This document shows, in pieces, positions 10,262 to 20,407 of a stretch of 64,000 nucleotides of DNA. The DNA is from Scolanthus callimorphus (lineage: Eukaryota > Cnidaria > Anthozoa > Actiniaria > Edwardsiidae): assembly GCA_033964015.1 (NCBI GenBank), contig CM066925.1, forward strand, positions 1,935,199-1,999,198, given 5' to 3'. The stretch's first letter is position 1. The number at the start of each line of letters is the position of its first letter. The position numbers and the translations under genes were made by a program. The notes beneath the pieces are model-generated. The model was not told the DNA's origin, did not search any database, and was given only the letters and a program-made list of their open reading frames with translations.

Positions 10262-11188
10262 TCAATCGTCGAGCAAGTCTAGATTATCGGCGGCCTCATC
10301 TACTTGTTCTGTCACTATTTTCTTTCTGTTTTCAATTGCCTTGCGCAAGGCGTCTTGAGCTTTTCGCAGGGTGTTTAATTCATTTTCCATGACTTTTTCA
10401 AGTGCGTCAACTTGCTTTAGTGCCAATTTACGGTTGGAAGGGCCCTCGGCCTCGAAAAGTTTTTGTCGTGCCTCTAGGAGTTTGTCCTGTTTGAGGTAAT
10501 TGGTTTTCTCAAGAGTCCAGGCAACGTTAATAGCTCCTTGGATTTCATTTGTTTTGAACGACTTTTAAGTCTTAAAAAACTTTCTTGCCGACAAATTTCG
10601 TCGGCTTTTTCATCCCAGAACTTTCTATACTCCACTACTCCAAACGTCTGGCCACTACTTTGCTCTATTTCGCTCTCTGTGAAGATTTTGCAATTTCGTT
10701 CTCGAGCTGCTGCGTACGGTATTTGTTTTATTGGCCTATTTCGTTGGCCGCTGGACAACTCAAAAATAGTTGGCTGGACCTTTTTTTGCTTTGCGCGTGG
10801 CTCGTATTGGGATCCACTTGGCTGGGCACGTGCATTGAATGTTGTTGCTTTTACATGTACGTCTACCTCCGCATCGAGTCGCATTTGCACCGTATTGAGT
10901 CGAGGAGGCTCTTTCTCTGATTCCGTATCTTTAACAAGATATATTTCATTGTCCCCGCTTATGCTGACCTCAATACACTTGTCAGTCTTTGTAAATATTT
11001 CTTGTTTACATCCTACGACCAAGCGCTTATCATTAACAGCTCGTGTGAATTTGTACGGATAGCAAAGAATATCACTGCCGTTCTAAGACATCTGCACGAA
11101 ATCGTTCTAACGAGATTTCAGAAGCATCTTCTTCGTAAATGACAGAGCACGATAGTGAACCGTCAACATAGATAAGAATTTCACTCAT
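10262..11188 (-). pseudogene. Broken gene: charged, partly coiled-coil protein, unknown function
   Basis: Reading the minus strand from the ATG at 11188 (MSEILIYVDG) gives ~38 codons, then a one-base shift near 11085, then a long frame (codons 1-182 of the open frame ending at 10474), then another shift near 10545, and a final helical segment ending ...EAADNLDLLDD with a stop at 10262. The total is about 300 residues. The first half mixes beta-type and charged segments; the last ~90 residues are strongly heptad-like and rich in K, E, A and L (LEARQKLFEAEGPSNRKLAL), a likely coiled coil. I do not recognise the family; a tektin-like resemblance of the coiled coil was considered but is weak. It lies head-to-head with the plus-strand transposase-like locus from 11548, about 360 bp apart, suggesting a shared promoter region or that both were genes of one element. 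Two frame breaks make it a pseudogene or reveal sequencing errors. Confidence 0.55.
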
Positions 11189-11547
11189 AATTTCGATAAA
11201 GCGAAGAAAAATCAGCGCCAAGTAGCTTCTAGGTCGAGCTAGTCCGGTAGTCGCGCCAATGCGTTTTGTAGCAGACAGCAGAGGGTCCGGAGGTTTCGCG
11301 TGACAGTGGAATGATATGATTTTTTTTACCAAAATTATCTTCATTGTTCTCATTGTTATGTGTTATACATACGATGTACAACAAATTAGAGAAGAATGGT
11401 TGTTTAAGCAATCTACTTCATCAACGACGTTTGCAAATCGCTTCTGAAACTTTACATGAAACTACCTAGTGTTGTGTTACTTCCGGTTTAATTGAGTTAT
11501 AGACGTATGCTAAAATTAGAAAAACTGGCGGGAAAACTACGTTCGAG
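11189..11547. promoter_or_regulatory. Intergenic region between two divergent broken genes
   Basis: About 360 bp between the start codons of the minus-strand gene (11188) and the plus-strand exon (11548). A shared bidirectional promoter is inferred only from the arrangement; I see no clear TATA box or other defined motif. Confidence 0.3.
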
Positions 11548-11670
11548 ATGGGTCATGAATGAGGAAGAAGTTTTGCAGAAAAAGCGGAAGAAATGAGAGT
11601 TTCCACAGCTATAGGAAGAGAAGAATACTTCCCCCATCTCCAGAGAAAACTTGAAGCTCTTGAAGCTATG
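11548..11670 (+). pseudogene. Possible first exon of the plus-strand locus
   Basis: ATG at 11548, open through 41 codons except for one TGA at codon 5, and ending ...LQRKLEALEAM immediately before GTAATA, a usable splice donor. The peptide is helical and charged. A TGA from CGA is a common single mutation. Its connection to the exons from 12733 is inferred from strand and order only. Confidence 0.35.
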
Positions 11671-12147
11671 GTAATATTAATATTATTATTTTTTTGTTTT
11701 TTTTTTTGTTTCTTATACCCCAATTTTACACACCATTTTAACCTTTTTTACTACTTTTATTATTTTATCATTCTTATTCATTGTTATTTTCTTCCACTCC
11801 CCACTAAATGTCTTGCATGATGGGTAACCCCCGTTGCAAGGCCCCCCATTTTTTAGATGGTAAGAGGGCACTGTCGTTGGAAACGCCATTTGCTCGAGCG
11901 CGCTAAATCAACGTGTTTCCAAATATGCTACTCTTTGTTTGAGGCAGGGTCCTGCATTTCAACATACTTATGCACAATACATGTGTATATGCGCCATGTA
12001 GTTAAGCATTTTTTTAAAAGAAAGTGTTGTACACATTCAACAAGCAATTCACATTTTACAAATGATGCAAACAGTCACTCCCTGTGAAGGAAACGAGGGG
12101 AGGCTTACAGTCCTATACACAGAGTAACAAATACGCTGTTTACTGAT
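11671..12147. other. Possible intron, T-rich
   Basis: Long T-rich runs at 11690-11800, then ordinary sequence. Ends in TTTCTTTCCACAG near 12150-12163, a good splice acceptor tract directly before the 45-bp repeat array. Confidence 0.35.
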
Positions 12148-12163
12148 TGATTTCTTTCCACAG

Positions 12164-12505
12164 ATGTCGATGTCAAGACGCAACCGCCCATCTCTAGTAG
12201 TGCGTCCTCAGCAGATGTCAAGACGCAATCGCCCATCCCTAGTAGTGCGTCCTCAGCAGATGTCTAGACGCAACCGCCCATCTCTAGTAGTGCGTCCTCA
12301 GCAGATGTCAAGACGCAACCGCCCATCTCTAGTATTGCGTCCTCAGCATATGTCAAGACACAACCGCCCATCCCTAGTAGTACGTCCTCACCAGATGTCA
12401 AGACGCAACCGCCCATCTCTAGTATTGCGTCCTCAGCATATGTCAAGACACAACCGCCCATCCCTGGTAGTACGTCCTCAGCAGATGTCAAGACGCAATC
12501 GCTGA
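12164..12505 (+). repeat. 45-bp tandem repeat, ~7.5 units, preceded by a splice acceptor
   Basis: The unit GATGTCAAGACGCAACCGCC plus 25 more bases repeats about 7.5 times, with units alternating between two variants (GACGCAACC/TAGTAGTGCG and GACACAACC/TAGTAGTACG types). Because 45 is a multiple of three, three frames stay open over most of it. The frame reading DVKTQPPISSSASSA per unit is the most protein-like (S/P-rich linker) but has one TAG where a unit reads GTCTAGACG instead of GTCAAGACG. The frame reading MSRRNRPSLVVRPQQ is open throughout. A good acceptor (TTTCTTTCCACAG) just upstream suggests an exon, now degenerate. Confidence 0.85.
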
Positions 12506-12732
12506 CTGTGCCCACTGTGTCACTGGGTATGGTTTACAGATGCTTTTTATAGAAATTTCCACTACTTGAAATTCCGCTTACACAAGTGTTGACTTTCCAA
12601 AATAAATGGCGTCAACGGAGTCATTTTAAAATGCAATAAAGAACGATTGCATAAAGGACGGCCGTGTTGCCGCTTTGAAATGTTTCATACGTTTTATAAC
12701 TGCGACCTTTCGTATAAACTTTTGAATGAGGA

Positions 12733-13175
12733 ATGGTTGATGAATTCGAGGCAACTTCTTGGGAAAACATAACAAACTTCGCGTCTCTGTCTTCCCGGTT
12801 TTTGTGTAAGCGGTGTTCCAATCCTTGGCCGTTTTGGCATCGTTTCCTAGGGCTTCAGCAAGGTGAGTATTCTTTTAAGCGCTTTTTCTCTTTTGTTTTA
12901 CAGGAAATAACGAGCATTGCAGTGAAACAGGGTATGATGATATGCCACAAGTTTCCGTCAAGTGTGAAAAAAAGAATAGACCAGGTCATGCTTTTGCACA
13001 GTTTCTTCAAGGACGTTCTGTACTGCCTATTCCATGTACTTCTCGTCGATTCTATGCGCGGCAAAATCACCAGGCAATGAAAAACCACAGTAGAAATATG
13101 CGACGTTTGGAGTTACCGGTGCAATCAAATGAGGGTGGTGACAAATTGTTAGGCATTAAAAGAAGCAAAGTTTGA
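12733..13175 (+). pseudogene. N-terminal exons of the transposase-like locus
   Basis: An ATG at 12733 opens 43 codons (FASLSSRFLCKRCSNPWPFW) to a strong donor, CAAG|GTGAGT at 12862/12863. The next acceptor is TTTGTTTTACAG at 12892-12903. Joining these two keeps one frame open for a further ~90 codons, to a TGA at about 13173-13175. The protein then continues in another frame from about 13153. The CxxC in CKRC is the only motif noticed. The splice is deduced from consensus sites and frame continuity, not transcripts. Confidence 0.5.
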
Positions 13176-13845
13176 TGGTACACTGCAACAAAACATTGAG
13201 AAAATTGAGAAGCAGCTTCCAATCTGCACTAACATATCACAGAAAGCAAAATTAATAGGAGTTATTGAAGTCGCGAAAGAATTAGATAGAAATATTATTC
13301 TATTAACATCGAAAGCGGCAGACATTTATAACAATACCAAATCCTCCGTCCTGGGAAAAGTGAAAAGCTCTTACTATCGAGCAGACGACACCTACGAGAA
13401 ATTATCAAGTCACATAAACATTGCACAAATTTACATCGATTGCCACGCTTTTATTGTAGAGTCAAGAGGTGATTTCCTTGCGACCATCGTTGACCACATC
13501 CAGGAAACATTGGATAAGTTAAGAAGTAAACGAACGGTGAATTAAGAAGTAAAGTCTACGTTAAAAGAAAGTTTCAAAGATGTTTTAGATCTCCTCGATA
13601 CTAAAAAAGACAGAGATGCATTTGAAGCTATAACTGCAAAAAATTACAAGTATAAAAAAACGTGGTTTAAAAGGAACACAGTTCAAGGGAAGTGTGAGGG
13701 ACACAAGGCTGAATTGAGCTCAAATGTCGTCAAATTAAAAAAGATACAAACTTGTCTCCAGACCGTGCGATCCGACAAGACGGTTTCAAACCAGCATGCA
13801 GAAGTCTCGAAAAAAGAAGTTAGCCAAGCAAAACAGCTTTCCTAA
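13153..13845 (+). pseudogene. Coiled-coil middle segment of the transposase-like locus (two frames)
   Basis: From about 13153 an open frame runs to a TAA at 13543-13545 (ALKEAKFDGTLQQNIEKIEK ... ETLDKLRSK). A second frame then continues without an in-frame stop from about 13547 to a TAA near 13844 (EVKSTLKESFKDVLDLLDTK ... KKEVSQAKQLS). Both are strongly helical with heptad spacing and no metal-binding motif. A single frameshift near 13545 explains the change. This would be an N-terminal coiled coil of the same broken gene. Confidence 0.5.
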
Positions 13846-14872
13846 TGTTTCAGACGGGAGAGGTAGAAAACTTAAGTGTGAAGAATTTCCCGAGCTTGCG
13901 CAGTTCCTTGAATTTGCATTTGGAGAGGGCGACAGAGTACTACGAGGAGGTGGAGGTCTTCAGGCAGATCCTCGTCTTCTCGATACAACTTTGTTTAAAG
14001 CTGCTGACAATGCAACTGTGATGCGACATGCAAAAGAACTGCTGGACAAGTGTAAACCAGAATTCAAAATATCGACCTCTTGCTTGTACACTTATACGCT
14101 GAACTATCGCAAAGGCAGTAATCAAGCGAAGCGCCATCACCATGAGATGGGTGTTAATGCGAACATTTCTTTACACAGGGCTCCAAATACGTCACATAGC
14201 ATTTATCCCGTTAATGCACATTAGTCTTCGTCACATGTCAATTATCTCGTGGGCTCGGCGACGGAAAACAATAACTCATATTTTGACTCGAAGGACGCGA
14301 AATGCATAGTGTGCGGAGATATTGCTCCGGTACTCAAACCGACGAAAAGCTGGGCAAACTTTGAGACTCCAGACCATTCATTCGATCAGTCACGCACAAA
14401 TGCCGTAACGCCGATGACACATCTCTTCATGGGTATGTCCGAAAATGGCGACCTTAATCTACTGATTCCAGAAACGGATGGCGTGGTGAACGTAACACGA
14501 TGTGGCAATGCTATAACTCTAATTAACGTATCACTTTTTGAACAAGAAACAGTTTTCCGAGTATTCAACGAAATATTTTACCTCATGACAAAGCCGTCTC
14601 TTGATAAGTACTTTCGTAATGAAGCGACTGGAAAGCTGAAAGAAATAATGGGTTTTGTTGTCGACAATGGTCCTTCAGAAGCTCCTTCAAGTTTCCTTAT
14701 GCAGATGTTCCTTGTACGGCTTACAAAGTTTCTGAACCTTGACAAAGTTACGCAAAGGTCTTTCGCAGAGTACTTAAGTAAACGAAACTTCGTTGAAAGG
14801 GTCCATGCCATTGAAAACAAGGTCTTATCCAGCCACGATCCCTTCAATTCTAAAGCTACCCAAATATGCTGA
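13796..14872 (+). pseudogene. DDE-transposase-like region (uncharacterised family), one in-frame stop
   Basis: One frame from 13796 to 14872 is interrupted only by a TAG at 14222-14224. The first part (GRGRKLKCEEFPELAQFLEF ... HAKELLDK ... STSCLYTYTLNYRKG) looks like a helical DNA-binding entry domain. The second part contains KCIVCGDIAPVLKP, then GFVVDNGPSEAP, then RNFVERVHAIENKVLSSH. The positions of D in VCGD, D in VVDNGP and E in HAIEN suggest an RNase H-like triad of the DDE type. This catalytic assignment is my inference. The pattern resembles large uncharacterised proteins that I associate with multicopy genes of cnidarians and other invertebrates. Several breaks make this copy dead. 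Confidence 0.55.
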
Positions 14873-15010
14873 AAAAGGAAGTGAAGAGCACAAAGAAAAT
14901 ATGGAGAACATGGCCTCAGAAGTTGTTAACTGCATTAGTAAAGGAATCTACAACTAGGAACCAATCCAATGCTTCAGAGGAATGGGACCTGATAGCAGAT
15001 TCATTTTCAA
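14845..15010 (+). pseudogene. Continuation of the transposase-like region in a third frame
   Basis: After the stop at 14872 the protein appears to continue in another frame (LPKYAEKGSEEHKENMENMA) until a TAG near 14955, and the same frame then reads on (EPIQCFRGMGPDSRFIFKEY) to about 15030. This needs a frameshift near 14850 and one nonsense change. The text is helix-rich and connects the catalytic-like region to the SAP part. Confidence 0.45.
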
Positions 15011-15022
15011 AGAGTACGTACA

Positions 15023-15958
15023 AGGCAACAAATAACGACATCGCTGAGGCGCCAAATAGAAGAAGACCTGAAAAGGGAAACCTTTAAGCTTGACCCTCTT
15101 TACAAAGAGAACAGAGAGGAGCTAGCAAACAAATGCACCGCCTTAGGATTAGCTACTAGAGGGAAGAAGTTTGAATTAGTGAAAAGGATCGTTGAAGACC
15201 AAGGAGAAGGAAGTGTAGAAATCCTAACCGATTCTGACCTCTATTATGGAGACAAATCGTTAATACCAAGTTCAACAGCAGGATTAATGAAGCTGTCAGT
15301 AGCACACCTACGAGCGATTTTGAGATATCATGGAATATTAGAGGTTGGTACAAAAGAGGAGCTTATAGCAAGAGTAGGTCTGTTTAAAGGAGGCAATGTA
15401 GAGGCAGCATTTTCAAGAGAACGTTTGTGCATTCTTCACTGTACAGCCGTGGCTAAGCAAATTGCGAGACTGCAACGAGAATCTGAAGGCGCCGCACAGT
15501 ACCGTACCAGAACCTTCGCCGTTGGTAGCGCACATACGATGTTTACCAGACAATCATGCTTGGAAGGCTTGCTTAGCAAGAAAACCCCGACTATTTCACC
15601 GCTTGATCAAAAGCGCTCGTTAGAAACTATTCTTCGGCCCGTAGAGGCTGTAATAGCAAAGGAGGAAGAGAAAGTTCGAGGGAGAAACCGCGACACACCG
15701 GGGAGTAAAAGGTACTCTCAAGACCTTCAAGATGGTGAAGAAGAGATGACCAAGAGAGAAGCACGAAGAAGAAAGAATATAAAGGAGGAAGAGAAATCTC
15801 GAGAGAGAAACGACAATCCAGGGAGTGACGAGCACACTAAAGATGTTGCAAAGAGTGAAGAAGAGATCAAGGAAAGAGAAGATCGAAAAAAAAGACCGAG
15901 GCCAGCGATGAATGTAAACGACGTTCAGGGAGAAAAAGGAAGCTTCCAGAAAAATTAA
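15023..15958 (+). pseudogene. SAP-like motifs and charged linker of the transposase-like locus
   Basis: Open frame to a stop at 15956-15958. Near its start, ENREELANKCTALGLATRGK KFELVKRI matches the helix-turn-helix spacing of a SAP (DNA-binding) motif. A second one, KLSVAHLRAILRYHGILEVG TKEELIARV, lies about 50 residues later. Then follow a helical part and ~100 residues rich in K, E and R with repeats of EEEK and PGS, a likely flexible basic linker. SAP motifs bind AT-rich DNA in other proteins; tethering to DNA is therefore plausible. Several internal ATGs occur (e.g. 15179), but the frame is open upstream of them and no start is implied here. Confidence 0.5.
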
Positions 15959-16201
15959 GGGAGGATGCAGAAATGCTAAGGCTGTCAACCGACTAACAGA
16001 CGCAGGCACTAAAGTAGATGTCCTGTGGACTGAAAAAGAAATAAGCCAAAGTACCTGGAAGCCAGGGTGGTATCGCGGAGAAGTACAAAATACGACGAAG
16101 ACCACGACACTTTGTACATTTTAGATCTCCAAGATAACTCTGTTTTTACCATGAATGCAACTGGCTCGCTTTCCGACAACGTAATCAGATTAGTTTATTA
16201 A
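15956..16201 (+). pseudogene. Tudor/chromo-like C-terminal domain of the transposase-like locus
   Basis: In a shifted frame from about 15960 the sequence reads TKVDVLWTEKEISQSTWKPG WYRGEVQ, a beta-barrel pattern with the WY(x)G(x)V signature seen in Tudor/chromo/agenet-like reader folds. A one-base shift near 16095 takes it to EDHDTLYILDLQDNSVFTMN and then SDNVIRLVY, with a TAA stop at 16199-16201. The fold call is a pattern judgement with no search behind it. Such readers can direct mobile-element proteins to chromatin. Confidence 0.45.
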
Positions 16202-17289
16202 CAACAAGTATCAGTTCGCTGACGTATCTCATTTCAAGAAGGCCTAATGTTAACGTTTCCTCGATATGATTGCGATTGCTTTTTTGAAATACAATTTCCA
16301 TTATTTTAAAACACAGTATTTCTTTGTGTTATCCATTCTGCAGGCAATTTCTGATGTACAAAGCCAACAAGGAAACATTGATTTAACTCATTTAGCCTCG
16401 TTTTAACTGCGAGGGGCATCTCCAATTCACTGATACGTTTATAAAATTGCTTGTTTCATCACAGCTACAAGCGAAATGCAATATCCAGAGGGGGGTGGGG
16501 GGTGTCACATTTTATGGCTGGAAATTTCGGAGGGGTGGGGGGGGGAATCCACTATTTAAATAGAATCGTATGATATCTCTTTTGTGTCAAAATTGAGGAC
16601 GAGATATCATACGGGCAGAGGATTTTTTTTGGGGGGGGAATCATTTCATTTTTGGGCGGGCGATAGGGAGAAACTCTCGAAAGAAGTCCTGAAAGGGGGA
16701 TCACTAGAAATTTTTATACTTAGTTATTCCAGTATCTCCTATACCATTTGTATTTTCTAGTTCCCTTCTTTCGTACGCTAAAAATTTCTAAAAATGTGTA
16801 TTTTCTGGAATGACACATTTTAGTAAAAATACACTGCTCAATGCTCATGTAATAAATGGGACATGTATATTATGATTTAAATGGGCAATTCCAGAAAATA
16901 TATGTACCCCGGGGATGGGCAGCATTGGAAATTGTGAATGGGAGGGGGGTTCTCAAGCTCGGAATTCTGCCTGGGGGGTTTTGAAGCTGGAAGCTAGCTT
17001 AACTAGCCCAATTTTAAAAAAAACTCATGACAAATAATTGCTTTTTTCTTCATTGCATTTTTTTTCTTTGTTAGAATAATTCCATTGGGACTTTTTATTG
17101 CCCTATTTTTTCTGAAGGAGGTATTTTTACCTTACAGGCCAAGCTTGTTTCGTCTGTACCTTTAATGTGCCAGTGTGGCAACATATAACCAAAGAAATCA
17201 ATGTATACAAGACGTTTTGTCAATAGATGTTTTTTTCTTGAAATGCATACTGTGACAAGCTATGTACAATGGCAACCTTGTTTTTGTTT
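16202..17289. other. Non-coding stretch with G-rich runs
   Basis: No gene seen. G-rich tracts occur at 16490-16540 and 16625-16640. A hairpin pairs TCGTATGATATCTC (about 16566) with GAGATATCATACG (about 16600). At 16883-17010 one GGGCAATTCC element end is present. Confidence 0.5.
16883..17010 (+). repeat. Degenerate GGGCAATTCC-family MITE
   Basis: Starts AAT|GGGCAATTCCAGAAAATA and continues with the G-rich modules (TTCTCAAGCTCGGAATTCTG, GGGGGGTTTTGAAGCTGG) of the copies at 30043 and 56843. A degenerate CCC|AAT is near 17005. A shortened copy. Confidence 0.55.
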
Positions 17290-17365
17290 CATAGCACAGA
17301 AAAATATTTAACCGGGAGCTCCGCTATTATCAGCGAGTTTATCGATTACTCTTATACAAAGCCAC
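17290..17365. repeat. Fragment of the GGAGCTCC-hairpin family
   Basis: AGCACAGAAAAATATTTAACCGGGAGCTCCGCT, followed by TATCGATTACTCTTA, matches termini at 43630-43690, 61600-61640 and (inverted) 5365-5390. Confidence 0.5.
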
Positions 17366-17649
17366 GTAAACATTATAACTATTGCCAAGCCAGAAGAAAC
17401 TTTTATAAACGACCATTGTACTTGGGCTGCCTGTGATTGAAAGACATCTGTACTACTGATTTTGTCATATATTGTCATTGCCGCAATATGTTTCGGTTAT
17501 AAATAAATGTAAAATCCATTTCCCATTGGCGATTGACGTAATCATTTGCGTCAACGGAAGTTAGACAAGTATTCCCAATTATGCTGCAGCTAAAAGGGGT
17601 CAATATAATAGTCCTTTATATTTTTAGTGACCTGGATACAAGATTAAAC
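17366..17649. other. Non-coding stretch
   Basis: No gene or recognisable repeat seen between the GGAGCTCC fragment and the start of the 17.6 kb repeat. Confidence 0.4.
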
Positions 17650-18550
17650 CATTCGGCCATCTTGCTCCTTTTGATCGTGAGAACTCTCGCAAACATGGAA
17701 AAGGCCGAGGAACAAAACGCTCCCCAAGAGGTCTGACTGACTTGTTGTTGCCAACCACAACCACGCACTTTTTCCGTGTTAATTCTGTAATGAGTACGGA
17801 TATGTACCGATGAGCTTCTCATATTTATAACACGTTGCGTGACGAGCACCGACTTATTACGATAAAACTTGCTTGCGTGACATATTACTAAATACGATCA
17901 CAGCTATTAATACAATGCTGGTGCGAAACTGATCGGTGGATTTGAATCAATCGTCGATAAATCGTTTATCTGGGTTCATCTGTTACCCAAACCCTAGACA
18001 TTCCTATTTGACAGTGCAGTCAATACGTAGATATAGTTATAACATCATTGTCGAACGTTGTGATCTTGATTCGCCGGAGTTCACGTTATGGGGACTGAAA
18101 ACAGCTATAGCATAAATGATATTATATCGGTATTATCTACGTAGTTCTTGCTTTATGTTGATATACCTTCCTAATTTCTAATCAGCGAACGTATGAATCA
18201 TTAGATTTTAGTTCAGAACTATGACAATATTTTATGACCAATTCAACAAACTCGCTGTAACCGTTTGTAGAATTAGAAATCAGTAGAAATAAACGAGTGT
18301 ATATGGACACTTACCAACACGTTACAACACCAGGGCACAAATTGACTGCAAATCTAGGACTTGAGGTCGTTACTTGCATGGGGTCTTTCTTCTAGTCACC
18401 AAGATGTTCAGTCTGTATATGTTTACACTGATTGAAGTGAGTTCTGTTAGCCTTGTCCCCAGTCTACTTTGGCGAGCCTGTGACGCTTTGCCTAGCTCAC
18501 TTAGTTTTGCTGCCAGCTGTCTGCCCTTGTCACAAATCGGATTGAAAGAG
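17650..18550 (+). repeat. Dispersed repeat, copy 1 (paralogue of 27117-29940)
   Basis: Begins GCCATCTTGCTCCTTTTGAT and matches the region from 27119 in blocks. In the second copy the blocks are separated by insertions, and one block (about 17985-18270 here) is inverted. It contains the uninterrupted site AGATTTTAGTTC at 18203-18214, where the second copy holds a MITE, so it is an empty-site control. No coding capacity was recognised, so the repeat type is unknown. Confidence 0.75.
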
Positions 18551-18918
18551 GTCGAGCCAGAAGCTCATAAGTAGGAGCGTGCATCCCCTATTGGGTGGTT
18601 CTCACATGTGTTTTATAGCTTGGGCTATTTTTAGATTTTCGCGCGAAAAATCAACCAATCAGAGAGAAGTAAACAAATTACGTCATACACGCAGCAGGCG
18701 CACGAAATACGAAATCTTCCTCTGACACGACGACAAGAACGGCTTTTACTTTATCCCTTTGCCAAAATGAAGCAATATTCTAACTAGTCTAGTGATTTAG
18801 AGCCAGGGTGCAAAAATAGCAAAGCACACGATGAAGTGCCAAGCTAGAGGCGTACATATCCACGAAGTGCTAAACATTGTTATGATTGTTAGCGAACAGC
18901 AAATGAATAGGCAAATTA

Positions 18919-19021
18919 AACTCATTGTCTGATGAGTTTGGGGTCAGGTACTGGAGCGCGACGGCTGACAAGCCGCGCTCTCCCGGGGAACCATGGCAGC
19001 AGGACCACAGTCCCCCGCCCA
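18919..19021 (-). repeat. Ngaro split direct repeat B2
   Basis: Matches 19260-19361 over GTTTGGGGTCAGGTACTGGA through the CCCCCGCCC end. It forms the 3' terminus of the element in its sense direction. Confidence 0.85.
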
Positions 19022-19173
19022 CCCTGGGAGTACCTGTCACACTGATTACTCAGTGGAATATACTTACCCGAAGATGAGAGGAGGGAGGGAGGGGCAAAAA
19101 CAGCTTCACTACAAACGCTGCCGGTGCAAACTCGCCAAGAATGAGCAATAGGGGGGGCGCCCGTCAGGATTTT

Positions 19174-19257
19174 AGGGGCGACCGGATCAACATTGGGGTC
19201 CAGGCCTGCGCGAACAGACTCGACTTAAACTTCGTCTAAACTGCATTCAGACACATT
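19174..19257 (-). repeat. Ngaro split direct repeat A2
   Basis: 84 bp matching 24427-24510 (AGGGGCGACCGGATCAACAT ... CAGACACATT) with one visible difference (AAACTGC here, AAATTGC in A1). Confidence 0.9.
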
Positions 19258-19259
19258 TG

Positions 19260-19361
19260 AACTCATCGTCTGATAAGTTTGGGGTCAGGTACTGGAGCGC
19301 GACGGCTGACAAGCCGCGCTCTCCCGGGGAACCATGGCAGCAGGACCAGTCCCCCGCCCAA
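19260..19361 (-). repeat. Ngaro split direct repeat B1
   Basis: Directly abuts A2, as expected for the internal B1-A2 junction used as a template for circular intermediates in this element class. Confidence 0.85.
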
Positions 19362-19469
19362 GAGGGTGTTTGAAAAGGAGGGAGAGTGGCATGGTGCCAT
19401 GGGACCTCCTGGCCCCAAACGGACCAAGCACCAAAACCACGGGAAGCTCAAGCAATACACTTTATTGAA

Positions 19470-20400
19470 CTAATTTATTCGCGGCCGCAGCGAGAACGCC
19501 GACAGGCGTGCGAATGTACGACCGATAGGCGCCGCTGGTCCAACGGCCGAGCGTCTGGGGTGATCTGGAAGACCATTGCGCGCCGCCACAGTAGCGGCGC
19601 CTATCCGGAAGCTGTGACTAGAGTAGTTCCCCGCGACCCCCCTCCAGGAGGAGAATTTCCCTCAGCCAGCACGTCAGCTTCTGGCGGGATAGGGGCTGGC
19701 CCGACTGTAGCAGGAAGAGTGGACCCGAGCAATCAACTCTAAGTTCGAGGTAGGCGAGGACTGCCTCCACAGCACACAGTGGGGGCTTAGCTCTGCCGAT
19801 GTAAACAAAGGACCCTTTCCTGAAGGGGTCGGTCTTGGACGCTTTGATGTGAACGCATAACATGCTTGGGGCGCTCATGGAATCAACGGTAATGTCAGGT
19901 ACGCTGAGATGAAGGCTCGGCGAGAAGCTACGGAGGTTTTCAACCGTAAACTCCGAGGCACGCAGAAAGCCGAAATACGCCAAGCAGCAGGCGGCCCAAA
20001 ACATAGCATGGTCAAAAAGTGTCACGTCTAAATGCTTGTGTATGGCAATCATAATCTCGTCCGTGACGGGAAGGCGAGATGTCGGTGTTATACCTTGCAC
20101 ACGCTTGACGCTGCGTAGGACCCTTTGCAGTCGTAAACGGTCAGCGAGGGGGTCGGGAAAACCCTGCTCCACATGTAAGGCGCGGACGCCGGACAGATAA
20201 ACACTGATCGACGATGACTGGAGTGTGCTGGAGAGATGGGTGAAAAATAAGCAGACAGTCCATTCATCAGCAGGGCAGGGGGAGCCAGACACGGGTGAAG
20301 CTTGCCTATCTGGGCGCAAAATTCGATAAACTTCTTCTGACCTGACGCGTACGATCTTCGCGTTGAAGGGGCTAAACCTTGGAGCAGGAGCTCGCGGCAC
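19470..20400 (-). pseudogene. Ngaro tyrosine recombinase, two frameshifts in the catalytic half
   Basis: The open frame 20400-19618 (260 codons) has the N-terminal helical domain (SISVYLSGVRALHVEQGF) and the first catalytic Arg in YFGFLRASEF at residues ~150-158, followed by KASKTDPFRKG (beta-hairpin Lys). The stop at 19618 is not the natural end: a shift at the G run near 19640 moves the HSFR box (H-x-x-R, about 19607-19618) into another frame, and a second shift near 19565 precedes the Tyr-containing SGAYRSYIRTP at about 19505-19530. All recombinase signature residues are therefore present but in three frames. The enzyme would integrate circular cDNA without target duplication. Confidence 0.85.
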
Positions 20401-20407
20401 CTAGATT

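Noticed and set aside
10262..10560. Tektin assignment for the coiled-coil tail
   Set aside because: Heptad pattern and charge alone are not specific; no tektin signature peptide is visible.
18930..19010. Hammerhead-like CTGATGAG in the Ngaro B repeat
   Set aside because: The required GAAA core and a pairing stem III were not found at the right spacing.
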